A program made the translations under genes and the position numbers. Source: Methanosarcinales archaeon (GTDB lineage Archaea > Halobacteriota > Methanosarcinia > Methanosarcinales > Methanoperedenaceae). Taken from it: 52,932 nt of DNA. Numbering within the stretch: position 1 is the stretch's first letter; every line of letters begins with the position of its first letter. The notes under the pieces were generated by a model, which saw only the letters and a list, made by a program, of their open reading frames with translations, searched no databases and was not told where the DNA came from. The stretch spans positions 1-52,932 of the forward strand of contig CAJPFJ010000075.1 in the NCBI GenBank assembly GCA_905339155.1. Reading direction: 5' to 3'. Shown here piece by piece: positions 1-10,000 of this stretch.

Positions 1-1
1 C

Positions 2-571
2 ACAGTAATGGCTGTAGCACCAGGTACAATATCATCAGCGAAATTGTCAGGTACAACCTTGACCATTGATGGTGCAGGACTTGGAGCAGATCAGACGATG
101 GTTGTCATTGTAAAGTCTGATGGAACACGCGTAGCATCTGACAGTATCACCAGTTCAACCGATACACAGATCGTTGCAGTAGCTTCCCTTGCAGCAGTTG
201 GCGACACCGTAGAAGTGATAACACCAACCGGTAAAGCCACCAAGGTAATTGAGGCTGGAGAGGTTCTGGATTCAGTGACAGTTACTTATCCAAATGCAGC
301 AGGAATAACCTGGAAACGCGGTACATCGAAGACAGTAACATGGGATAGAGCGGGTTCTCATCAGGCAGCAAATGTTAAGATAGAACTCTATAGTCCTACT
401 AAAGGAACCAAAGTTCTGAAGTCAAGCACTACGAACGATGGCAGCCAATCTGTCACAATTGCCAGCAACCAGGCAACGGCTTCTGACTATGTGATAAAAA
501 TAACCAGCTTAAGCCATACCCCGACGTACACGGATTCGAGCGACAACGCTTTCGAAGTAACGAGGAACTAA
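2..571 (+). CDS. Secreted IPT-domain surface protein, C-terminal part (cut by window edge)
   Basis: The frame is open to the first base, so the methionine at base 8 is probably internal and this is the tail of a longer protein. What is visible is beta-rich and Thr/Ser/Val-rich. Roughly the first 80 residues resemble an IPT/TIG-like Ig fold. The last 100 residues, beginning DSVTVTYPNAAGITWKRGTS and ending in an SDNAFEV strand, resemble the Kre9/Knh1-type Ser-Thr-rich domain (PF10342) seen at the ends of archaeal and bacterial surface proteins. No transmembrane anchor or heme motif is present here. It lies immediately upstream of an IPT-bearing cytochrome, so the missing N-terminus may carry hemes, but that cannot be seen. 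Confidence 0.7.
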   Translation, partial: TVMAVAPGTISSAKLSGTTLTIDGAGLGADQTMVVIVKSDGTRVASDSITSSTDTQIVAVASLAAVGDTVEVITPTGKATKVIEAGEVLDSVTVTYPNAAGITWKRGTSKTVTWDRAGSHQAANVKIELYSPTKGTKVLKSSTTNDGSQSVTIASNQATASDYVIKITSLSHTPTYTDSSDNAFEVTRN

Positions 572-592
572 AAACAATAAATAACAGAATTA

Positions 593-632
593 AAAGAAGA
601 AGGGATGAATAATCTCTTCTTTCAATTTTTTT
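593..632 (+). terminator. Hairpin plus T-tract after the surface protein
   Basis: An 8-bp stem (AAAGAAGA at 593-600, TCTTCTTT at 615-622) is followed by CAATTTTTTT. It separates the upstream protein from the cytochrome cluster. A TATA-like stretch (TTATATAAAA, 641-650) follows, so the next gene may have its own promoter with a leader of roughly 90 bases. Confidence 0.6.
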
Positions 633-761
633 AATATATATTATATAAAAGATGAAGTTTGTAAAAATAATAAGGTCAATAAGGAAATTACCTCTAATAA
701 TTGAAATAATGGAACTATTCATTCTTTCAATTTTCATAAATAGGATAGGAGAGATGAAATA

Positions 762-2165
762 ATGGATAAGAAACATTTTATATTACACTATTTAATACCT
801 ATAGCAATAGGCCTGATTTTGGTAGGTCTGGCATTTGCCCTGCCTCCTCCGGTAGATCAACGATTGGGCGTCTATGACACTTTATTGGGCAATCTGGTTG
901 AGACTAATTGCAGAAATTGTCATGCCACGGGTGTACCTGATACACATCATAACCTTATTGCAAGTTCTGCGATAAATCGATATACCAATGCGCCATTCGG
1001 TTGTCAGGATTGTCACCCTGTTCTTTCAAACGGGACAGAAATTACATTGGTCCGGAATTGTATAGAATGTCATGATAATACTTTTAACGGGATGAACATA
1101 AGAAGACCGCATCACGAAACGCAGGCTGCGGCAGATAGACATTGTAACGCCTGCCATGGAAGTCTGGTAGATAATTACGATGATGGGCATTATATACCAA
1201 CTTCCCCACCGAGCACAATGACACCTGACACAAAATATAAAGTAATTAACCAGACAAGTGGCAGGAAATGGGGTGGTTGTGAATCATGCCATGAACCTAA
1301 TTTGACGGCAAGTCCTCCCATATATGGCAACAACAATACACATCACAGGCTGGGAAATCTGAGCGGATTCAGGAATAACGATTTTACAAAATGTTCTATC
1401 TGCCATGATATGCATAATGCCACATACGGTTCTGATTCTATACGATATTGTGAGAGATGTCATAGCTATAGTTCCCTGCATAATATTCAGTATGATATTG
1501 CCAATACGGCCCAACTGCCAGGATACGGTCATCTTGGACCCAATGATTGTCAGGGGTGCCATGCATCATATGTAGCAGGTAGTTTAGCACCGGGATCTGA
1601 CATTATTATACCAACTATTGACTCCGTGAGTGTAAATCATTTACACGAAGGAGAACCAATGGAAGTAACCATCTATGGAGATGATTTTGTGACAACAGTT
1701 GATGGTATTACCCGGTCATCAGTTGTCGCGATTGCAGTGGGAGTCATTACAAATGGAACAACTATACCTAATATTACAGTAGCTCCTACTAATATAACCG
1801 CTTCTGCGATGGTTGTGACAATACCGGCAATGAATAAAGGGTTGTATGCAATATATGCTATAAAAGATGGAATTGTAGAAAGTAATAAAAGACCATTGGT
1901 AGCTGTGGAGAGAGTGTTAGTCAACTCTGCTATAATTAATTCTACAACAGTTACGATCAATGGTTCAGGATTTGGAACATATGATCCAGCATATAATAAT
2001 TGGACAAATGTGACGATCAATAACGGAACTACATTCCGTTCCGTACAGGTGATAAATTGGTCAGAAACCTCTATTAATGTCACGAGTCCTGATGCCGCGA
2101 TCGAGGATACCGCAACGGTCAATAGCATACATGGCACCAATTCTACACAGGTCACAGGAGGATAG
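762..2165 (+). CDS. Secreted 8-heme c-type cytochrome with IPT/TIG domains
   Basis: The N-terminal hydrophobic stretch (residues about 9-27, ending near AFA) is a Sec signal peptide. Eight CxxCH motifs lie in residues about 50-270 (CRNCH, CQDCH, CIECH, CNACH, CESCH, CSICH, CERCH, CQGCH), interspersed with HH and single His residues that could serve as distal ligands. The last 190 residues carry no cysteine and look like two IPT/TIG Ig-like repeats (IPTIDSVSV... and ...ILVNSAIINSTTVTINGSGFG-like strands), rich in N-glycosylation sequons. No C-terminal anchor is visible, so it is probably released or held by the S-layer. AGGAGAGATG precedes the ATG. The protease gene follows after 3 bases, which implies cotranscription. 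An electron-transfer role is inferred from the hemes. Confidence 0.9.
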   Translation: MDKKHFILHYLIPIAIGLILVGLAFALPPPVDQRLGVYDTLLGNLVETNCRNCHATGVPDTHHNLIASSAINRYTNAPFGCQDCHPVLSNGTEITLVRNCIECHDNTFNGMNIRRPHHETQAAADRHCNACHGSLVDNYDDGHYIPTSPPSTMTPDTKYKVINQTSGRKWGGCESCHEPNLTASPPIYGNNNTHHRLGNLSGFRNNDFTKCSICHDMHNATYGSDSIRYCERCHSYSSLHNIQYDIANTAQLPGYGHLGPNDCQGCHASYVAGSLAPGSDIIIPTIDSVSVNHLHEGEPMEVTIYGDDFVTTVDGITRSSVVAIAVGVITNGTTIPNITVAPTNITASAMVVTIPAMNKGLYAIYAIKDGIVESNKRPLVAVERVLVNSAIINSTTVTINGSGFGTYDPAYNNWTNVTINNGTTFRSVQVINWSETSINVTSPDAAIEDTATVNSIHGTNSTQVTGG

Positions 2166-2168
2166 AAT

Positions 2169-4031
2169 ATGAAAAAACATCTGAAAATACCACAAAAAGG
2201 TAAAGTGGTTCTGAATGTGGCTCTATCTGCCTGTGCTGTTATCATTATTTTGAGTGGAATGGCACTTGCAGCAGATCGTGACGTTATAATCGTTTATAAT
2301 GAATCTATTGGAGACCGAGAAAAGGAATTGGTTACACAAAGCCATGGCGGCGAGGTGGAAACAAATTTTAATCTTATAAATGCAGTTTCTGCAATAATAC
2401 CTGAAGATAAAATCGAAGAGGTGAAAAATGATCCCAGAGTTGCTTATATCGTAAATGACACTATTTTCAGGATGACAGATGAATATTCCAGTTCCTGGGG
2501 GGTCAAGTACATCGGCAGTCAGCAGGTTTATAACCAAAATATCATAGGAACCGGAGTAAAAATAGCTGTGCTCGATACGGGAATCGATTATAACCATCCG
2601 GACCTTGCTGGAAATTACAAAGGTGGATATAATTTTGTCTACAATAATGCAGATCCATGGGATGACAATTGTCTATCATATTTTAAGACATGTCACGGAA
2701 CACATGTTTCTGGTACTATAGCTTCAGAACATAATGGTATTGGAGTTGCAGGAGTAGCGCCCGGGTCAAGTATTTATGCAGTCAAGGTACTGGACGGGGG
2801 CGGTTTTGGAGGTGCCAGTTTAGTCGTATCTGGCATAGAATGGGCTGTAAACAATGGCATGAATATCATTTCCATGAGCCTGGGAAGTACTGAAAATAAT
2901 ACTGCTGTACTTGATGCGGTTAATGCCGCATATGATGCTGGTATATTATTAGTAGCATCAGGAGGAAATACAAATGGAGGACCTGTTTCATATCCTGCTG
3001 CATATGATTCTGTTATTGCTGTGACAGCTATAGACCAGAATGGCCAGAAAGCAAGTTTCTCTCCAATAGACCAGAAGATTGAAGTCGCTGCTCCGGGAGT
3101 AAATATAAATTCTACGGTACAGAGTGGATATGGTTTATTGAGCGGAACATCCATGGCGGCCCCTCACGTGACAGGCCTGGCGGCTCTCATATTTTCAACG
3201 AACTATCCTGATGTCAATGGCGATGGAATAAGAGATAATAAAGATGTCAGGGAAATAATCAGGAATACAGCATTCGATGCAGGAATTCCTGGCAAGGATG
3301 ATGTCTATGGATATGGTATAGTAGATGCGTCCAGAGCTCTTCTTGGAATTTCGGCATATGCTAATGCTGACCTATCGATAACCAAAGATGATGGCGTATC
3401 TACAATTACAGCAAATGACGGAAAAACCTATACTTATAATATCGCAGTAAAGAACAATGGTCCATCTGATGCATCTGCTGTAAAAGTAATTGATACATGG
3501 CCGGCTGGATTTACCAGGGGAGCTATAACACCTTCTCAGGGAACATGTGATACGGCAGTTAACTTTACGTGCGATCTTGGAAGTATAGCGAAAGATGGTA
3601 CGGCAACGATTACTATTAACTATATTGTGCCTAATATATCAGCAGGGAATTATACAAATAGTGTTAAAGTAAATTCTGCCACTACAGACTATAATACGGG
3701 CAACAATATAGCTGAGGACAAAAACAATGTCATCGTAAATAACGACATAGTGCTGGTACTCGTTAAGAAAAGAGATGATGATGCGAAGAAGGTTTCTTTA
3801 TTGAAAGGTAATTATTCAATAACCATAAATAATGTAAATCTTTCAAGAATTGATATGAATGTTTTTGAAAATGACAGGTTTAGAAAGGACCTATCCTCCA
3901 CATATCGGCTTAATAAATCACAGGTTATAAATTTTAATATGAATATCGTATCACGTAAACTTGATATTAAATTTATACCGTATGGAGATAGAGGTTCGAC
4001 AGGAATTGTAAGAATCAAGAGGTTACAATGA
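2169..4031 (+). CDS. Secreted subtilisin-like serine protease (S8) with DUF11-type domain
   Basis: A signal peptide (about residues 14-34) is followed by an inhibitor I9-like propeptide region (about 37-100). The peptidase S8 domain has the full catalytic triad: Asp136 in AVLDTGID, His176 in CHGTHVSG, Ser328 in SGTSMAAPHVTG. Residues about 398-520 form a DUF11/CARDB-like beta domain (ADLSITKDDG... VKNNGPSDASAVKVIDTWP), and a short tail of about 90 residues follows. It would be exported and autoprocessed. The gene starts 3 bases after the 8-heme cytochrome and overlaps the giant cytochrome by ATGA, so it is translationally coupled to both. That makes a role in maturing or trimming the surface cytochromes a reasonable inference, but its substrate is not shown by the sequence. 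Confidence 0.93.
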   Translation: MKKHLKIPQKGKVVLNVALSACAVIIILSGMALAADRDVIIVYNESIGDREKELVTQSHGGEVETNFNLINAVSAIIPEDKIEEVKNDPRVAYIVNDTIFRMTDEYSSSWGVKYIGSQQVYNQNIIGTGVKIAVLDTGIDYNHPDLAGNYKGGYNFVYNNADPWDDNCLSYFKTCHGTHVSGTIASEHNGIGVAGVAPGSSIYAVKVLDGGGFGGASLVVSGIEWAVNNGMNIISMSLGSTENNTAVLDAVNAAYDAGILLVASGGNTNGGPVSYPAAYDSVIAVTAIDQNGQKASFSPIDQKIEVAAPGVNINSTVQSGYGLLSGTSMAAPHVTGLAALIFSTNYPDVNGDGIRDNKDVREIIRNTAFDAGIPGKDDVYGYGIVDASRALLGISAYANADLSITKDDGVSTITANDGKTYTYNIAVKNNGPSDASAVKVIDTWPAGFTRGAITPSQGTCDTAVNFTCDLGSIAKDGTATITINYIVPNISAGNYTNSVKVNSATTDYNTGNNIAEDKNNVIVNNDIVLVLVKKRDDDAKKVSLLKGNYSITINNVNLSRIDMNVFENDRFRKDLSSTYRLNKSQVINFNMNIVSRKLDIKFIPYGDRGSTGIVRIKRLQ

Positions 4032-7000
4032 TACGAAAAAATAAAAACAAGCACAAGGTATTAAGACAGAGTATAATTTTGTTGGTTATATTTTGCTCGA
4101 TAATATCTTCTATTAATGCTATAAGCGCTGCAGATAATACGTATTACTGGAATCCTTCTTCAGGAGCTATAGATTCTTCAGGATTTACAGCAAACTGGGG
4201 AAATTGTAATGCACAACCAACATCATACAGAATTACTACTCTTAGCAGTACTGGATTTACCTGCAATAGCGATAGATTAACAACATCATCATCGGGAGAC
4301 CAGTACCTGGCAATTTTCCCGACAGCATATAGTTCGGATACACAGGTAACAGGCAAGACGGGCGCTACTTTTTATTTGTCAAGTCAAAGAAGCGGCTATA
4401 CTGCAACGTATCGTTTTGATCTGGGATATGCAAGTTCAGGCGCTTTTACTTCATTGGGATATGTGACAAGGTCCGTTTCTTCTTCAAATGGCCAGAGCTA
4501 TACCATAGATATGAGCAGCATTACGGGTACTGCGCCGGCGGGATCATATCTTGCGCTAAAAGTCTCGGTAACAACGTCAAGAGGAGGAAGAGTATATCTT
4601 GGAACTAATGGCGGATCAAGCGGTTCAAATAGCGGTCGTTTCTATGTAAATGAGACTGCTGCGATACCACCTGCACCGACGTACAATGTTACAATAACAG
4701 CATCACCGGCATCTGCTGCCATAACCCAGGGAAGTAATTATACATATTATATTACTGTAAATAATAACGGTAATACAAATGGAGATTATACTCTCGCAGT
4801 ATCAGATTCGGATTCAACAAACTTTGTCACACCATCAGCGCTCGACAGAACGTCGATTTACGTGCCTGCCGGAGGCAGCAACACAACCACTCTTAAGGTT
4901 ACAGCAAAAAGTACGGCAGCAGAAGGAGCGACAGATACAGCTACGGTAACAGCCACTTTCATCCAGGATCCTTCTTATGCCGATTCCACGACCGCCACAA
5001 CAACAATACAATCAAACTATTCCATGAATGCTGAAAATGTTACGAAAACATATTACTGGATCCCATCTTCAGGAGCTATAGATTCTTCAGGATTTACAGC
5101 AAACTGGGGAAGTTGTAGTGCACAACCAACATCATACAGAATTACTACTCTTAGCAGTACTGGATTTACCTGCAATAGCGATAGATTAACAAGGACATCA
5201 TCGGGAGACCAGTACCTGGCAATTTTCCCGACAGCATATAGCTCTGATACACAGATAACAGGCAAAACCGGTGCTACTTTTTATTTATCAAGTGAAAGAA
5301 GCGGCTATACTGCAACGTATCGTTTTGATCTGGGATATGCAAGTTCAGGCGCTTTTACTTCATTAGGATATGTGACAAGGTCCGTTTCTTCTTCAAATGG
5401 CCAGAGCTATACCATAGATATGAGTAGCATTACGGGTACTGCGCCGGCAGGATCATATCTTGCACTAAAAGTCTCGGTAACAACGTCAAGGGGAGGAAGA
5501 GTATATCTTGGAACAAATGGCGGATCCACCGGTTCAAATAGCGGTCGTTTCTATGTTAATGAGTCTGCTATGGCGACGCCATTGAATATAATTGCCCCTG
5601 CAGATTTAACAACCACGGCAACAGGAACATACACTATGGTAGATCTGGGTACTCCAACAGTTAGTGGAGGTACACCGTCATATACAACTGGCAATAATGC
5701 ACCTGCAGAAGGATTCCCTGTTGGGACAACGACGGTTACATGGAATGTTACAGATTCTGCAGGAGGAACAGCATCAGATACACAATTGGTTACAATAACA
5801 ACACAACCACCTCCACAGGAAGGCTCTCCTAACATCGTAGTAAGTACTAATAGACCCGTGGTGTTAGATGATCCAAATACAGGAACCACTTCTTCAGGAT
5901 TCTCTAATCCTAATAGTGCTTGGAACTCAGACCTCTGGAGTGGAGAATCTACTACGATAAGAACAACTGCTTTGGTAGTAAATAGTGGAGGAACTCCCCA
6001 GCCAGGTATTAGCGTTACTTTCACACTTAAAAATCCGGTTGGAACTGTTTTAAGTGCGGCTACGACTACTACTGATAATCAGGGTATTGCTTATTATTCT
6101 TCCAATATGAATACGAGAAATTATTGGGGATATTGGAAAGTAGAAGCTAATGCGACAGTGTCGGGAACGAATGTTGTAAATAGAACATCATTTATTCTAA
6201 ACTGGTGGGGTTGTGCACGATGTCATAACAATAAGGTTACTGGCACATTGGCAAATGAATTTGGAAGTTACTCTCCTAAGTCATATTATACCATGGGGGC
6301 AAATTTCCATGCAAATCCATTAAAAAGTGCTCATAGTAACGCTATGACCGGTGGTGATTGTACATATTGTCATCAATCATATAATGGACTATCGACACAC
6401 AGTAGCACAACTCCACAGTATTCGCCTGATTGGCATAACGGTAAGGTCAGATGCGAAGGTTGTCATAGAGGTTCCAATATAACAAATACAAAGGCTGAAA
6501 TTGCGGGGTGTTACGATACCGCAGGTTGTCATACTAAGAAGAATGCCAATGTTAGCAGAGCAAACTCTACGACAGGATACCTGGTTGGAGGTAATTATAG
6601 GACGAACTATTCGATGATTCCTGATAATATCGCCAGGGCCCATACAGATACTCCAGGTATTACTTGTATAGCATGTCATGGTCCGGGACATAACATTTCG
6701 AAACCATATAATGTCAGTAGTACAAGCAATACATATACTGAGAGTGAACAATGTTGGGCATGTCATACAAATAGAGCAACAACACACATTTCCAACACGA
6801 ATTGTGTCAGCTGTCATTCCCAGAATGCACATAATATATCCATAGCAGGAGGAGGTCCTGATTGCATTTCATGTCACAACATTACCGGAGGAACTGCGAC
6901 ACATAAAGTAGATGGAAATGCAATGGCGCAAGGAGAACACGCCAATCTGAATTCTAATGCTATTGCAAGTGGAGTACCTGCAGAAAATAAGAAATGCTGG

Positions 7001-10000
7001 GGTTGCCACCAGACTGGAGGAACGCAGCCTGCTGATATGGGAGACAGGTATACGAATCCATACAAGTGTTACGATTGCCATAATGCCACTAAACCATATA
7101 CTAATGTGAGCAGCGCACTGACAGTTAATGAACACTTCAAGAGTGGCACAGATATTCAGTCTGCTATCTCGGCAACTGATAATTCCACATCATGCCTGGT
7201 ATGCCATAATGTTTCCGAGATGAAGGTTTCTTATACGGACAATGAATTTACCGGGTATTCACTTGCATCTCATTATGGCAAGAACAGAAGCGACTTGAGA
7301 ACTGGAGGTATTACAGAGTGCAAATATTGTCATCAGAATATGAGTACTGCATTCTTGGGTGCAATGAGCAATTTTGACAACAATAACATGACCAACCATT
7401 CGACTTTGACTTCGTCACCTGGTTGTACAAATGCAAATTGTCATAATTCAGGAAAGATACATGATGCACCTTTGAGCAAACCAGCGAATTCCAGTGATAG
7501 CTATTGTAAAACATGTCATGGGACTAAGAATGAGCACAAGACATTGTATTGCACGGAATGCCATGCCAACAATACGGATGGAAGCAAAGCCGGCAAAGAT
7601 GTACATGGCATAAAGTTCCTCCAGAAGGACAATACCTTCTCTCAGGGCAAGACCAATGCAGTAGATTGTACGACATGCCATCAATCCGGTGCAGTAGACA
7701 GTTCTCTTGGAATAACTCCAGTTAAGATAAGCAACCCATTACATCATTCGGATGATGTCCTTAATGGTTCGAAATGGGGCAGCTACTGGGCGGATCAGGC
7801 AGATGCCTGTTTATATTGCCATAATGACACGAAACATAGCGCGACACCACTGGGAAGACCTCTGGTATGGAATTCATCATATATACTCAATACCAATATT
7901 GGTGCAGGTACTAACTGTGCAGATTGTCACTATCAGGGAGATGGCAACTATGGTGTTATGAGTTCGGCATTTACAGGCGCGGGCCTGAATATATCTCCGG
8001 AAATTACCAGTGGAAGCTGGAATGGCAAACCCGGATACTATAACCATACACTGGGTGATTATACCGATTCCCAGTGCAAGTCATGCCACGACAAATCAGG
8101 AAGTACGACTGTAGGCCAGATTATGCATAACGCATCAGTAGGGTCATCAGGAGGTCCTGATTGCAAGGCATGTCATGATATAGGTGGCTCGGCTCCCGCA
8201 CACGTGAACTTCAGTGTATCAGCAGGAATAGATGCATTACATTCCGGATTGAACAGCGGTGCAAGTGCGACTGTTGATCCGGATAATAAGAAGTGCTGGT
8301 CGTGTCACGGAGATGGTACCCAGCCTGCAAGTGGTCATCCATCGAACTATACGACTCCAAAGACATGCGAAAACTGTCATGTTTCGCTACAGGGCGGATA
8401 TAATCCTGCTACCATAATGAAGGTTGATAACCACTACCAGAACAGTATGAATATAACGACCGGAAGTGTATCTTCATGTCTACAGTGTCATAACAAGACT
8501 GAAATGATGTTGTCTGTATATGATCCTGAAGCAGCGGATAATCCTGGTCATTACGGCAAGAAGAGATCAGACCTCGGTGCATTGTCAGGAACAAATGAGT
8601 ATTGTACATACTGTCATAACTCTACTGTGAACGGTGCTACGTTCTATGTCAGTAGTGGAAATAATAGCATAGTCAATCACTCGACAGGTGGCAATACTCC
8701 ATTATGTAACAACTGTCACAGTACAGGAAGGTTGCATGATTCCAGCCTTGTTAAACCAGCGAATTCCAGTGATAGCTATTGTAAGACCTGTCATGGGACT
8801 AAGAATGAGCACAAGACATTGTATTGCACGGAATGCCATGCCAACAATACGGATGGAAGCAAAGCCGGTAAAGATGTACATGGCATAAAGTTCCTCCAGA
8901 ATGACAATACCTTCTCTCAGGGCAAGACCAATGCAGTAGATTGTACGACATGCCATCAATCCGGTGCAGTAGACAGTTCTCTTGGAATAACTCCAGGTAA
9001 GATAAGCAACCCATTACATCATTCGGATGATGTCCTTAACGGTTCGAAATGGGGCAGCTACTGGGCGGATCAGGCAGATGCCTGTTTATATTGCCATAAT
9101 GACACGAAACATAGTGCGACACCACTGGGAAGACCTCTGGTCTGGAATTCATCATATGTGCTCAATACCCCTATCGGTACAGGTACAAATTGTGCAGATT
9201 GTCACTATCAGGGAGATGGCAACTATGGTGTTATGAGTTCGGCATTTACAGGCGCAGGACTGAATCTCTCTCCGGAAATTACCAGTGGAAGCTGGAATGG
9301 CAAACCCGGATACTATAATCACAGTTTGGGTGATTATACCGATTCCCAGTGCAAGTCATGCCATGACAAATCTGGAAGCACGACTGTAGGCCAGATTATG
9401 CATAACGCATCAGTAGGGTCATCAGGTGGTCCTGATTGCAAGGCATGTCATGATGCAGGAGGTTCTGCGCCCAACCTTGTAAACTTCAGCGCTGCAAATA
9501 ATTCAGGACATAAGAATTTGAACAGCGGGGCGTCTTCAACTGTAGATGGAGAGAATAAGAAATGCTGGGCATGTCATGGAGATGGCACTCAACCTGGCAG
9601 CGGGCATCCTTCTGCATATATGACACCGGCTCCCTGTGAGAATTGCCATTCAGGTACAGGAAGATATAGTGCACCCCTGGTTAAAGAACATAATCAGAAT
9701 GGAACTGATGTGCAGACCACAGCAGCTTGCGTTTTATGTCATGACAACAATGGAATGTTCATAGACAGCGCAGGTATCGGTACAATAACACATTATATTA
9801 AAAATGTTACCGATACAACGACAACTCCATACGGACATTCTGGCACAATTAATACTACAAATTGTATCATTTGTCATAGAGGCCAGTATACAAATGATCC
9901 AACATGGGGTTCGCCAGTGAATATCAGCACAAGCTCAAAGAGACAGCACACAGAGACCACAAATACCCAGTGTGACACCTGTCATAAGGACAGCAGTGTA

